From contig NZ_SJUO01000002.1 in NCBI RefSeq assembly GCF_004336985.1, positions 744,001 through 808,000 on the forward strand: a DNA stretch of 64,000 nucleotides, read 5' to 3'. Within the stretch, counting starts at the first letter, position 1, and each line of letters begins with the position of its first letter. Of this stretch, positions 30,653-39,611 are shown one piece after another. Below the pieces are notes generated by a model. It was not told the DNA's origin. It worked only from the letters and a program-made list of their open reading frames with translations, and did not search any database. Source of the stretch: Exiguobacterium sp. SL-9 (GTDB lineage: Bacteria > Bacillota > Bacilli > Exiguobacteriales > Exiguobacteriaceae). A program made the position numbers and the translations under genes.

Positions 30653-30858
30653 TCTGCTTTTCGAGATATTTCCCATTGTATTTTACTGGTATCACGAATT
30701 AAAAATATGCCTTTGTGATTCGTTAATTCATAATCTTGTGAAGCAATTACAAACTCATGTTCATTTTCAAATCTTTCTACTTCCCACGCATGAACAGGTG
30801 CCCCTAACTCATACGCCAGAACATTAGTAGTATCTGTATACAATTTGATTTTCTTCAT
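30646..30858 (-). CDS. small hypothetical protein, 70 residues
   Basis: A 70-residue acidic protein starting MKKIKLYTDTTNVLAYELG and ending WEISRKAEK. No family recognised. Its start is uncertain: AAAGGAG lies 12 bases before the chosen ATG but touches an earlier in-frame ATG directly, which is too close. Codon use is AT-rich, unlike the bgl operon beside it. It has its own promoter (TTTACA, 17 bases, TATAGT) that is divergent from the promoter of the next operon, with a perfect palindrome between. It could be a regulator or cargo of the small AT-rich insertion. Confidence 0.62.
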   Translation of the reverse strand: MKKIKLYTDTTNVLAYELGAPVHAWEVERFENEHEFVIASQDYELTNHKGIFLIRDTSKIQWEISRKAEK

Positions 30859-30902
30859 TTCATTTCTCATCTCCTTTCAAAAAATATACCACATCCAAAA
30901 AG

Positions 30903-30931
30903 ACTATAAAAACATCAGTTTAAACTGTAAA
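30903..30931 (-). promoter_or_regulatory. promoter of the small minus-strand gene
   Basis: Minus strand: TTTACA, 17 bases, TATAGT, five of six matches in each box. It is about 45 bases upstream of the start codon. Confidence 0.72.
30916..30927. promoter_or_regulatory. perfect 12-bp palindrome between divergent promoters
   Basis: CAGTTTAAACTG is fully self-complementary, sits in the spacer of the minus-strand promoter and ends five bases from the -35 box of the plus-strand one. It could be the operator of a repressor controlling both. Confidence 0.5.
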
Positions 30932-30932
30932 A

Positions 30933-30962
30933 TTGACACTCTTAGTAGCGTCCATATATACT
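30933..30962 (+). promoter_or_regulatory. promoter of the AT-rich two-gene operon
   Basis: TTGACA, 18 bases, TATACT. The start of transcription would be near 30970, giving a leader of some 55 bases. Confidence 0.75.
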
Positions 30963-31027
30963 AGCATTAATCATCGATATACACTTGATACACTTGCATT
31001 AAATAAATGATTGTTAGGGGGGTATTG

Positions 31028-31732
31028 ATGCCAAACATCTTTCAATTAAAAACTCGACCTCAAGGAATCGAAAGAGGATATTTATTTCACACAGATGACT
31101 TTATATCAATTGGCTGGCCTAATTTAGGTGATTTATCAACTTGTACAAGAGAAGATATTCGTAATAGACTTCATAAAGCTTATGGGTATGAAGGGCAACC
31201 TTTAGGTTCGCATGCCGGATCGATTAATATTTTTGTGAACGATGTTCAAGAACAAGATATTGTACTAATAAAACTCGGCATTTTAGTTTGTATTGGTGTT
31301 GTAGGACCCTATAAGTACATTGGAGAATATGATGACGTTGTGGGTGAAGAAAATATTGGTGATTCAATTCCTAAAATCGGATTATGCCATCAAAGAAAAA
31401 TTTTATGGACTTCAATGATTCCAGCAAACCGATTAAATGAGGTCATGAGGAATTTTATTAATAACAAAAAAGTCATATCAAAATTCCGAGGGACATTTGA
31501 GGAATCTGAACTTGAGCAATTTATCTATAAAGATTATAAAGAAGATGATGAACTTGACGACATGCACGAAGGACAAAACGGTGACAGTAGAGATACTACT
31601 TTAAATTTTACAATTACAGATCTCCAAAAAGCTAAACAAACTCTGATTAACTTATTAGACGAAGCCGACCCTAATATACGACTAAAGGCATCAACAATAA
31701 TTATCAATTTATTTCGTGAGGAGGAGATTTAA
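31028..31732 (+). CDS. hypothetical protein, possible PUA/EVE-like N-terminal domain
   Basis: A 234-residue protein not assigned to a named family. The N-terminal 150 residues have ERGYLFHTDDFISIGWPNLGDLS, SINIFVNDVQEQDIVLIK and VCIGVVGPYKYIGEYDD: beta-strands and spacing reminiscent of EVE/PUA-like nucleic-acid readers found in restriction and defence proteins. The C-terminal 70 residues are acidic then helical (NFTITDLQKAKQTLINLL). The ATG follows AGGGGGG. Codon use is AT-rich. TAA and the next ATG abut, so the next gene is coupled. Function unknown; nucleic-acid binding is inference. Confidence 0.75.
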   Translation: MPNIFQLKTRPQGIERGYLFHTDDFISIGWPNLGDLSTCTREDIRNRLHKAYGYEGQPLGSHAGSINIFVNDVQEQDIVLIKLGILVCIGVVGPYKYIGEYDDVVGEENIGDSIPKIGLCHQRKILWTSMIPANRLNEVMRNFINNKKVISKFRGTFEESELEQFIYKDYKEDDELDDMHEGQNGDSRDTTLNFTITDLQKAKQTLINLLDEADPNIRLKASTIIINLFREEEI

Positions 31733-32020
31733 ATGTACGAATTGAAATTTCAAAAAGACACAAAAAGCTCGGAGATTTATAAAATTGGAAACTATAAAAT
31801 CTTTTTACCTTACAAAGTATTTTATAGATCTGTAAGTAGAACTAATGAAGGATATGCTATGCAAGACAGTGACTTCTTAGACTTCAAAATTGTTAAAATC
31901 AAAAATTTGGACTCTAATAATATAACCACAAAAAGTATGTATGAATCTGACACTGAAATTTTAAAGTTAATTGAAAAAGATTTTAATAGTGGCAAGAGTC
32001 GCTTTAACTGGCCCGATTGA
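31733..32020 (+). CDS. hypothetical protein, 95 residues
   Basis: Small protein of unknown function, second gene of the AT-rich operon. It is rich in Lys, Ser, Asp and Tyr, with strands such as YKIGNYKIFLPYKVFYRSVSR and an ending SRFNWPD. No signal peptide or membrane helix. A strong GAGGAGGAG precedes the ATG, which follows the previous stop codon directly, so the two proteins are probably made together. Ends before a strong convergent terminator. Confidence 0.72.
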   Translation: MYELKFQKDTKSSEIYKIGNYKIFLPYKVFYRSVSRTNEGYAMQDSDFLDFKIVKIKNLDSNNITTKSMYESDTEILKLIEKDFNSGKSRFNWPD

Positions 32021-32051
32021 AGCCATATCTCGTTACCCAGTATCCCTTAAG

Positions 32052-32105
32052 AAAGACCGTAATTTTCATCCGGTATTGGAGGATGAAAATTACGGTCTTT
32101 TTATT
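32052..32105. terminator. Bidirectional terminator
   Basis: A perfect 20-bp inverted repeat (arms begin AAAGACCGTAA) with a nine-base loop, followed by TTTATT on the plus strand and a short A-run (T on the minus strand) at the other side. It separates the AT-rich operon from the transglutaminase gene. Confidence 0.9.
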
Positions 32106-33285
32106 AGTAATCAGCTATTGCAGTAGCTGGATACTCTCCAATCTCCCACGTATGGTCTTTCTGAAGCGTCTCATCGGACACTAAAAAATAATCGTAGCCG
32201 ACCTCACCCACTCGATTCGGGACGGGATCGTTCCACGTCGTGTCCAAGTGATACCAAGCGTCGTCAAGCTTCACGAGATTCCATGCGTGTAATCCGGTCT
32301 GGACCTCGCCAGAGATATACTTCGCTTCCACCCCCGCGGCTTCTAACAACAAGAGCGTCGTCAACGCGTATCCTTCACACACACCTTCCCCATTAAACAA
32401 GATGGAGTACGGCGTATATGGACTCGCTTGGCTGTCTAAATTGTAGGCCGTGTTTAGGACGACATAATCGTTTATGTATTTCACTTTTTCATAGTCGCTC
32501 AACCCGACCGGCATCTCCGCGACGACTTGGTCGACTCTCGCTTCAATCTGTTTTGCTTCCTCGATGTTCATATCGTAAGCCAACCCGACGTCCAAATCGA
32601 CATAACCACCATAATCGCGATACTCGGTCTCACCGCCGCGTGATAAGCGGAACACGTAAATATGATTCGCTTCAAGCCAGTCCCACGCTTCTTCCATCGT
32701 GTGTTCAAAGTCTCGACTTTTGCCAATATAGCGGATGCTGAACGTTTCATCGAATTGACTCATATGATAGGCGAGGGCCTGACCAAGCTCCTCTGGTGAT
32801 GCGACTTGCGTCGGCAGCTCGAACGTCTCGTCGAGAATAGTGGCCGATGAACTCGCCACTTGCGTTGAACCAGGCCAATTCAACATTTGCGCCTCATGAT
32901 AGGCCGCATATCCGCCTACCAAACTGATGCTCAACATCATCAACCCCAACGCGCTTCGCCCTATCACCGTCACCGAAGACAAGATGGCCGAGCGTTTGTT
33001 TTTAATCAACCGATTTAACTCATCGCTTACCATTTGCTCCAATTCGGTCCGCTTCATCTTCACTTTCGGGTGGACTTGAAACACGACTTTTCGATACACC
33101 GGGTCGAGGAGCTGAAACTGTCGGCCTGGATGATGCTCCGCCTGTTTCAATTCGTAGTGAATCGTTTGAAGTTCTCGCCGCAAAGCCCGATGAACGAGTC
33201 TTGTAGCACGTCCGGTCCTGAACAAGAGTACGGCCACTCCTCCGCTTAATCCAACAATCAACAGATACATCATCATCTTCACCAT
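32104..33285 (-). CDS. membrane-anchored transglutaminase-like protein
   Basis: A protein of about 393 residues with two helices (near residues 3-20 and 104-126) and an outer domain. The C-terminal part is a transglutaminase-like (papain-fold) domain: ILFNGEGVCEGYALTTLLLLEAAGVEAKYISGE with the catalytic Cys near 303, then GLHAWNLVKLDDAWYHLDTTWNDP carrying His and Asp. Such secreted domains act as peptidases or cross-linking enzymes in cell-wall settings; the substrate here is not known. The ATG of MVKMMM was chosen since AGGAGCGGCT lies before it; an ATG five codons earlier is alternative. Convergent to the AT-rich operon and divergent to the next operon. Confidence 0.86.
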   Translation of the reverse strand: MVKMMMYLLIVGLSGGVAVLLFRTGRATRLVHRALRRELQTIHYELKQAEHHPGRQFQLLDPVYRKVVFQVHPKVKMKRTELEQMVSDELNRLIKNKRSAILSSVTVIGRSALGLMMLSISLVGGYAAYHEAQMLNWPGSTQVASSSATILDETFELPTQVASPEELGQALAYHMSQFDETFSIRYIGKSRDFEHTMEEAWDWLEANHIYVFRLSRGGETEYRDYGGYVDLDVGLAYDMNIEEAKQIEARVDQVVAEMPVGLSDYEKVKYINDYVVLNTAYNLDSQASPYTPYSILFNGEGVCEGYALTTLLLLEAAGVEAKYISGEVQTGLHAWNLVKLDDAWYHLDTTWNDPVPNRVGEVGYDYFLVSDETLQKDHTWEIGEYPATAIADY

Positions 33286-33390
33286 AGCCGCTCCTCGCAT
33301 CGTTGTTTACCAGCTAGAATATTTTCCCTACCTGCCATTCTCTATAAGTATATAATAACTTTATAAACAATATATGGAAGGTGATATTTG

Positions 33391-35079
33391 ATGAACATTA
33401 ATACATATTTGAAAGAATACGCCCACACCTTACTTGGTGATGGTACGCATATCGCACCGAACGTACCCGATAAAAAACTGAACGGGGCCATTAAAAATTA
33501 TGCAGAAGATGCGCTCCCGGAACACGTCGTCGTCTTGTATGATTCAACGCTCTTCAAAAGCGGCAAAGAAGGCATGCTGTTTTTGGGTGACCGCTTCTAT
33601 TTCAAACCGTTGCTCGAAAAACCGATTTGCGTCTACTACAAAGATCTACAGCGCGTCGATTTGGACCGCGAAGTCACGTATAAAAATGATAAGCGAAAAG
33701 AGAAACTTCACATCGTCATGCACACCGAGCAATATGACTACAGCCTGTCCGACAAACTCGCAACGTATAACGTCGAAGGCGTCGTCGAACTATTGAACGG
33801 GATTGCAGCGTTAAAAGATAAAGAAGACGAACTCGTCAACGTCTCGCAAGTGACACCGCTCGCCGACTTGCCGGAAACGTATAAGCTCACCTATTTAAAG
33901 GTCTTGGCTAACTTCACGTTCGTCGATGATCAACAGGTTGACGCCCAAGAGTATAGCGAACTGATGTCGCTCGTCACCCGCATCCATCTCAGTTCAGACT
34001 ATCGGTTGCAACTTCGCGGCTACTTGAGCAATCCAGACGAACATACACCGACAATCGCGTTGATTGACGAGTTACGCGATTTGTCGACGACCATCGATTT
34101 TTCCATCGTCGAGAAATCGTTATTTAAAGACCTACTTTACCTCTTCAAACTGAAGCGTCCACTTTCGGCTTGGTTCGAGAACAAGTTTCTTGAAGAGTTG
34201 AAAGAAGTTCTCTACATCTCGCGCGAAGAAATCGAACTCATCTCAAGCGCCATCCAAAGCGACGAGGATATTTTGACGTTCCGCAAAAACGACTCAGAGA
34301 TCGCCAAATCGATGAAAGACTTGGCGGCAAAAGCCGCCGCGGTCGGTGTACCACTCACAGCCATTTACTTATCCGGTTCGGTCGTCGGCTTGAGTGCGGC
34401 CGGATTGACGTCTGGTCTGGCCTCGCTCGGTATGGGTGGGCTGCTCGGCTTCTCGAGCATGTTCACGGGCATCGGAGTGTTGGTCGTCATCGGAGTCGGC
34501 ACGTACCAAGGTCTGAAAAAAATCACGGGCATGAAAGACATCGAGAACAACAAACAACGCGAGTTCATGTTGCAGGCCATCATCCGCAACACCCAGCAAA
34601 CGCTCAACTGTCTGCTCGAGGACATCAATGAAATCTCGAATCGACTCGTTGTCGCGATTCAACAAGGAAACGTCAACTCGGAGAAAATCAACCAGCTATC
34701 GAACATGTTGCAGATGCTCAGTCAGAGTGCCCAGTTCAGTGCCGACAAACAAGTCCACTCTCAAAAAGAACAAATCATCACGCAACTGCCTCCGAAACTG
34801 AGTACCGTTCGCTTAGACGAGTTGACGTCGAAACCGACGTATCAAAAACTACGCGACTATGTGTATGCGTGTTATTCGCCGCAACCGATTCAGCTCGATG
34901 ATTTGACGTTCAGTTCCGAGGAAGAGCTCGTCTTGAAAGAGACGCTCACCCTAGAGGAATTGGAACAGTTACATGAATCGTTCCAAGCAATCGGCTACTT
35001 CGAAATGTCCGGCGGCGGTCTGGCTGAAGTGACGGGTGGGGCGAAGCGTCTTGTCAAAAACGTCTTCGGTGACAAATGA
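33391..35079 (+). CDS. large hypothetical protein with TerB-like and glycine-zipper membrane region
   Basis: A 562-residue protein of unknown function. Residues about 45-100 (GKEGMLFLGDRFYFKPLLEK, VYYKDLQRVDL) resemble a PH-like beta domain. Residues about 165-215 (YLKVLANFTFVDDQQVDAQEY) resemble a TerB-like helical domain. Residues about 308-375 are strongly hydrophobic and glycine-rich (GLASLGMGGLLGFSSMFTG), likely membrane-inserting, followed by a coiled-coil-like helix and a C-terminal domain. ATG is preceded by GGAAGGTGATATTTG. It is first in a three-gene operon with an unknown protein and the broken nuclease copy. Domain names are inferred by eye. Confidence 0.72.
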   Translation: MNINTYLKEYAHTLLGDGTHIAPNVPDKKLNGAIKNYAEDALPEHVVVLYDSTLFKSGKEGMLFLGDRFYFKPLLEKPICVYYKDLQRVDLDREVTYKNDKRKEKLHIVMHTEQYDYSLSDKLATYNVEGVVELLNGIAALKDKEDELVNVSQVTPLADLPETYKLTYLKVLANFTFVDDQQVDAQEYSELMSLVTRIHLSSDYRLQLRGYLSNPDEHTPTIALIDELRDLSTTIDFSIVEKSLFKDLLYLFKLKRPLSAWFENKFLEELKEVLYISREEIELISSAIQSDEDILTFRKNDSEIAKSMKDLAAKAAAVGVPLTAIYLSGSVVGLSAAGLTSGLASLGMGGLLGFSSMFTGIGVLVVIGVGTYQGLKKITGMKDIENNKQREFMLQAIIRNTQQTLNCLLEDINEISNRLVVAIQQGNVNSEKINQLSNMLQMLSQSAQFSADKQVHSQKEQIITQLPPKLSTVRLDELTSKPTYQKLRDYVYACYSPQPIQLDDLTFSSEEELVLKETLTLEELEQLHESFQAIGYFEMSGGGLAEVTGGAKRLVKNVFGDK

Positions 35080-36581
35080 AACGATCCGATCAAGACATCA
35101 TTGATAAGGCAAAGGCGTTACTCGTCCAGCAACATCAAGCCGCACAGGCTGAGCAACGTTTAGGTGACATCAATTCACACTTGAATCGACTTGAAGACAC
35201 GCAGGACGCTCAATCGGTAGCGCTCGACAACTTATTCGAGGACATGATGCGGCTCATGAATGGACAGGCCCCACAGACAGAAGCACCTCAGCTGGCGCCG
35301 TTAACCGTCCCGACGTTTGACGATCTCGAACCAGTCCAAGTCTCGGACGTATCGTGGGAGCTCTATTTAACGAAGCTCGAGTCATACGCAACACGGCATG
35401 ACGTGACAGGACTCGACGACCCGTTCGCCCATCTGTTGACGGCACGACAGCGACATGATTTGGCGACAACATTCAAAGAAGAGTTCTTGCTGAAGGAAGC
35501 GGAATGTGACCGCTACGATTACATGATCGCGTCCTTCAGCGGTCTTGTCGCTGGATTGATTGATAGTTTCTTCGTCGGTTCCCCAACGGACAGCAAACTC
35601 CGGAGTTGGTCGGATGAGAAAGTCGACAACGTCGTCATCAAGTTTGCGAATCTCGTCTGGAAACAAGACAAAAAGAACGGCGCCCGCCTCCGCAAGCAAC
35701 CGGATTCGATTGCGAGCGCCATCGGTTTTTTGGAGCGCCGTTTTAAAGTGAACTATGACGCGCGTTACGCACAGGATTTGACGATGGGCGAAGCGACACT
35801 GAATATGCGTCCGTCGGACCACCATTTGAAATCGCTCGCCCACGCACCGGACATCATCGGCTTATTCTTCTCGATTTTGGATCAGTTCACGGGCAAGGCG
35901 AGCTTCGTCTCGGACGGCCGACTGCTTCGTCTCGAACCAAAAGAAGACGGTTCGCAGCGGTTACAAGGTGGAAATCTATTAGCCAAACTGTTCGCTGGGT
36001 TTGCCAACTGGTTCGGTCACCTCTTATCTGACGTATCAGGGTCGAGTGGTGTGCGCGGTCACGACAACGGTCGTCGCGGCGCCGGAATCCCGCTCCCATT
36101 TTTCGAGCTGTTTCAATTCGCCGACTTTGGACAAGTTTCGCATAAAGGACAGACACTCTCGTTTGCCGACTTCTCGACGAAAGTGTTCGAGAGTGGCTAT
36201 GATGCACGTCACGGTGTGGCGATGGCGGTACCGGTCGTCTTCAACGAACTCGTCATCCGCCTACTTTGGGGATTGAAGAGCCTGTTTTATCACAAGAACG
36301 GCTGGCTCGCCTCGATTCCCGTCGGCAATAAACCGCCGCTCCGGAAGATGTTGCTCGTCGGCCACGGTGCGCTATGCCTGACTGATGGAATGGATGCCTA
36401 CATCCGAAGTGGCAACGTCCCGATTTTATTTGCGACGCGTTTGAACTACGTCGCCTGGAGCCGCTTCGCGTTCGCCTCAATGCAAGAACTGAAGCATGTG
36501 CTCGGGAAAGACGTGTACGACTGGAAAGCAGTTGATGCCCACCTTGAGCAAGAATGGAAGAAGCTTAGCGGTGAATATTGA
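35076..36581 (+). CDS. hypothetical protein with coiled-coil N-terminus
   Basis: A 501-residue protein with no recognised family. The N-terminal 75 residues form a coiled coil (DIIDKAKALLVQQHQAAQ to LEDTQDAQSVALDNLFED), followed by a Pro-rich linker and a large domain (IGLFFSILDQFTGKASFVSD, GYDARHGVAMAVPVVFNELVIRL, LVGHGALCLTDGMDAYIRSGN). ATG and the preceding stop overlap by four bases, so it is co-translated with the TerB-like protein. Codon use is like the host. Its partner relation to the nuclease downstream is inference. No membrane helix is obvious apart from short hydrophobic pieces near 290-310. Confidence 0.72.
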   Translation: MKRSDQDIIDKAKALLVQQHQAAQAEQRLGDINSHLNRLEDTQDAQSVALDNLFEDMMRLMNGQAPQTEAPQLAPLTVPTFDDLEPVQVSDVSWELYLTKLESYATRHDVTGLDDPFAHLLTARQRHDLATTFKEEFLLKEAECDRYDYMIASFSGLVAGLIDSFFVGSPTDSKLRSWSDEKVDNVVIKFANLVWKQDKKNGARLRKQPDSIASAIGFLERRFKVNYDARYAQDLTMGEATLNMRPSDHHLKSLAHAPDIIGLFFSILDQFTGKASFVSDGRLLRLEPKEDGSQRLQGGNLLAKLFAGFANWFGHLLSDVSGSSGVRGHDNGRRGAGIPLPFFELFQFADFGQVSHKGQTLSFADFSTKVFESGYDARHGVAMAVPVVFNELVIRLLWGLKSLFYHKNGWLASIPVGNKPPLRKMLLVGHGALCLTDGMDAYIRSGNVPILFATRLNYVAWSRFAFASMQELKHVLGKDVYDWKAVDAHLEQEWKKLSGEY

Positions 36582-36597
36582 TGATAAAGGAGTTTTT

Positions 36598-36960
36598 ATG
36601 ACTTACTCACTCGACACCATCTTATAACTCGAAAATTCGACCGAATTCAACCGTCTCCACCAACAGTTTCATCAATTCAATCCGCTCAAAGTACTCCGCG
36701 TCGATCAGTACGAGATCCGTCACTCGAACGTTCTCGCCTGGCTGTTCGACCCGAACGAAAACCATCGGCTCGGTAGCTTCTTTTTACGGAAAGTACTGAT
36801 GAACTTAATCACGAAGCCGGAAAATGAAGAAAAGATCGTCGGCATCGACTATTTACCATTCCTTCACGCCCCCCTCTCGGACGTCACGGTCCATCGCGAA
36901 TGGTGGACCGGGAATGGCGCTATCGACTTGTTGATTGATATTCCATCACTGAACTTGATG
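36598..36960 (+). repeat. 5' tract of the duplicated nuclease gene (copy A)
   Basis: Differs from 46462-46824 at only three of 363 positions (36603, 36625, 36657), with 303 identical bases from 36658 on. Beyond 36960 the copies differ at many third positions. The sequences upstream of both start codons are unrelated. This looks like recent gene conversion limited to the 5' end, or recombination. Confidence 0.9.
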
Positions 36961-37923
36961 CTACTCATCGAAAACAAGTTTCATTCGAGCGAGTCGGCCG
37001 GCCAACTGAGTCATTATTTTGACCACGTCCATAAGACATTCCCGAATCGAAGCATCTTACCGGTCTATTTGACGCTGTCGAGTGATGCACCGTCCCACGA
37101 CGACTATTGGTTCCTCGACTATGAGGACGTCCGTCTGATGATCACGCAAGAACTCGAGTTGAACCGCGCGACGATTGCCGACAACATTTACGATTTTTTA
37201 ACGTATTATATCGCGCTCCTCGAGGAACGCCTCGTCGATGACGAGGACACGATGAACACGGCGCTCGAGCTGTATCAAGACTACGCCTCCGCGATCCATT
37301 TGTTGTATGCGAACGCCAATCCGGCGAAGCATAAACAAATAGAGTTGCGGCAAGCGGTCAAAACACTCGAGACGTTCGATGCGGAGACGAAACGACATCT
37401 CCTGCTCATCTATAATCGCAAGCGACAAACCATCGACTACATCTTTAAGACCGGCGGCAACATCGTCCACCAAGCGTTTCTCGAATTTGTGAACGAGCAG
37501 GCGATTACAACCTACTCCGCGCACACTCGCGTACCGAACTTCGTCATGAACGATTGGTTGCCTCACTTAGAACAGATGGACCGGTTGAATCGCTATTGGC
37601 TCAACTACGGACTGATTATCTGGTTTGAACGGAAAGGTAGCAAACGTCTCAAACTATATGTAGAAGTCGGACCGATTGACTACGCCGAACGTCTCCCACT
37701 CCTTGAGGCACTCGAAGCGAAGAACATCTCGTTTTGGAAATCGGGGAAACAGGAAGGCAAGAAGTTCACTCGCATTTATACCGAGACGACCGAGGTTTCC
37801 GATTGGACGAACGCAGCAGTCGTAAAAGACGCGATGACGTCACTCATCGGCGACGCGTCGTTCCACTCGTTCAGCGAGATAGTGACCGATGTATTGGGTG
37901 ATTTGTATACCGTCAAAGCGTAA
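36598..37923 (+). pseudogene. PD-(D/E)XK nuclease family gene (PDDEXK_4 type), TAA at codon 10
   Basis: Third gene of the 33.4-37.9 kb operon, with AAAGGAGTTTTT ahead of the ATG. Codons 1-9 are intact, codon 10 is TAA where the second copy at 46462 has CAA, and the frame then stays open to 37923. After the stop, no start codon occurs until an ATG at 36799 (codon 68), so a 374-residue product would lack the conserved IRHSNVLAWLFDPNENHRLG block but keep D110, E125 and K127 of the nuclease site (AIDLLID, LLIENKFH). Downstream a 13-bp hairpin follows. Either a pseudogene, an N-terminally truncated product or a read-through. Confidence 0.85.
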
Positions 37924-37928
37924 CGCAA

Positions 37929-37966
37929 AAGACCATCTAACTTGTTAGAGATGAGTTAGATGGTCT
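37929..37966 (+). terminator. Terminator after the copy A nuclease gene
   Basis: AAGACCATCTAAC pairs perfectly with GTTAGATGGTCTT (13 bp); no clear T-run on the plus strand, so it may end both strands weakly or act as a boundary. Confidence 0.65.
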
Positions 37967-38027
37967 TCATATATACATATCTGTCTCTAACTTCTTTTTC
38001 TCATCCAACTGAACACAGTCTAAAAAT

Positions 38028-39485
38028 TTAATATCTTGAATATGACTGTATGTCACCTTCTGAGAACTGTTTCAAAAGTGTAGTATCTACGATGTACCAC
38101 GTCTGTGCATCGTAGTCGAATTCTAAATTGTATCGGAAAGTACTTGGTTTAGAATCGTCTTCCTCAGCAAACTCCATCGTATCTTCATCTAAGTATTCAC
38201 CCTTGTATTGAATTCTAGCTTCAATCGTGGCTTTGATTGGATTAGATTCTTCAATGCTGATTGAATCACTACTGAACTCTAACCCGACATATTCACCTTG
38301 CCAATACCAATCATTTTGATCCAGTGCTCGGTAATATGATTCTTGTCGATCGATATAGTCTGACGAACGAATACGAGTAAAGTAACTAGAATCTTTATTT
38401 CGATAAGCTTTTTCCCAATCCCGTGCATTCGTATAAATTGTATCCACAACATCCTGTTTCACTTCTGGGCGAACTGGATCAATTCGATCACTCGATGAAT
38501 CTGAAATCAGTTTTCGCTCATCTACCTTCCAATACCCACCTTCTTTTAGTATTGTCAGTTGCCATTCCATTTCGCTACCTTCTGGTTCCCCTCTCAAATA
38601 AGGAACATAAGATAGAGAAGAATAGTCCGTCCCAACAATCGCGATTACCTTATCCTCGGTCGCTTGAACAATATTAGAAGAACTGATTGGATATGATTGA
38701 ATTTCACCCTCAAAGATTACGTTGTTCTCATCCATTCTTTCTACAATAGGACGAAAATCATTTCGGAATTTATCTGTGACAATTCCCGAGAAATTATCTG
38801 TTCTTCCTTTTAATGAGTTCTGCAAATCTGTAAAAAACACCGGTGACATATCATTCACTAACCCTACTGCCATTTCATCTAAATATGCTTGTTCATCGTC
38901 TTCATTTTGCTCTTCGTCTTCTGAGACTTCATCAGCATAAGATTCATCGTCGGAATAATAACCGTCATCGTACTCTCCATCCCAGTCTTCTTCATCATCT
39001 GTGGGTAATAAGCTAAAGTCCATCTCATTATTTATATAGTATTGATGCGTAGCATTCGATGTGAAAGCACCACCTGTTGCGAGTAGGAAAGCCATAGGTA
39101 AAATGTAGTACTTACTGTTATTTATAGATGCTCTACTGATATCTGAACGATAATGTGAAATCTTAGAAGCAAGTGATGGGTAGGTAAACTGCTGGTAGTA
39201 GTTTGGATCTCCTATGAAGACTTTCTGCTGTACCTTACGTTTGCTTGAAGTCTTTTTCGATGTTTTCAACAGTTTCGGCACAGCTTGGTTGATCAATTCA
39301 CTCTCAGCGTTGGGAATGTAACTTCTTTCTCCGTCGGTTTTTTTTAACGATCTGATGATAATTTGATAAGCTTCTTCAATCTCATCAGAGTTTTTCGATT
39401 CTCCTTCACGAAGATTCAAATAGTTCTTTTCAATTTCCTCTATTGAATGTAAAGGAGTTACGTTTAAAATTTTGTAAGGATTCAT
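38028..39485 (-). CDS. membrane-anchored acidic protein with J-like N-terminus
   Basis: A 485-residue protein of unknown function. The N-terminus MNPYKILNVTPLHSIEEIEK looks like the start of a J domain, but the HPD motif is missing. One membrane helix (ILPMAFLLATGGAF, about residues 129-142) is followed by a very acidic linker (about 158-200) and an extracellular half with repeated folds (WEKAYRNKDSSYFTRIRSSDYIDRQESYYRAL) that look like NTF2-like/TcaA-type domains. A GCGAGGAGAAAAATA site precedes the ATG. It starts from the same divergent gap as the 106-residue gene and lies downstream of the dynamin genes on the same strand. Assignments are tentative. Confidence 0.75.
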   Translation of the reverse strand: MNPYKILNVTPLHSIEEIEKNYLNLREGESKNSDEIEEAYQIIIRSLKKTDGERSYIPNAESELINQAVPKLLKTSKKTSSKRKVQQKVFIGDPNYYQQFTYPSLASKISHYRSDISRASINNSKYYILPMAFLLATGGAFTSNATHQYYINNEMDFSLLPTDDEEDWDGEYDDGYYSDDESYADEVSEDEEQNEDDEQAYLDEMAVGLVNDMSPVFFTDLQNSLKGRTDNFSGIVTDKFRNDFRPIVERMDENNVIFEGEIQSYPISSSNIVQATEDKVIAIVGTDYSSLSYVPYLRGEPEGSEMEWQLTILKEGGYWKVDERKLISDSSSDRIDPVRPEVKQDVVDTIYTNARDWEKAYRNKDSSYFTRIRSSDYIDRQESYYRALDQNDWYWQGEYVGLEFSSDSISIEESNPIKATIEARIQYKGEYLDEDTMEFAEEDDSKPSTFRYNLEFDYDAQTWYIVDTTLLKQFSEGDIQSYSRY

Positions 39486-39611
39486 TATTTTTCTCCTCGC
39501 AGAAAATAAGTGCGTTTTATTTTGAAGAATCTATACACGAAAGAATGATTATTCATATTTTTTGTAATAAGCTATAAGTATCTTACAAATTATTTTTTAG
39601 GAGGATTTATT

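Noticed and set aside
35076-36581. LVGHGALCLTDGMDA in the 501-residue protein as a hydrolase signature
   Set aside because: The glycine/His pattern is not in a proper alpha/beta-hydrolase nucleophile elbow (no GxSxG) and no further matches are seen.
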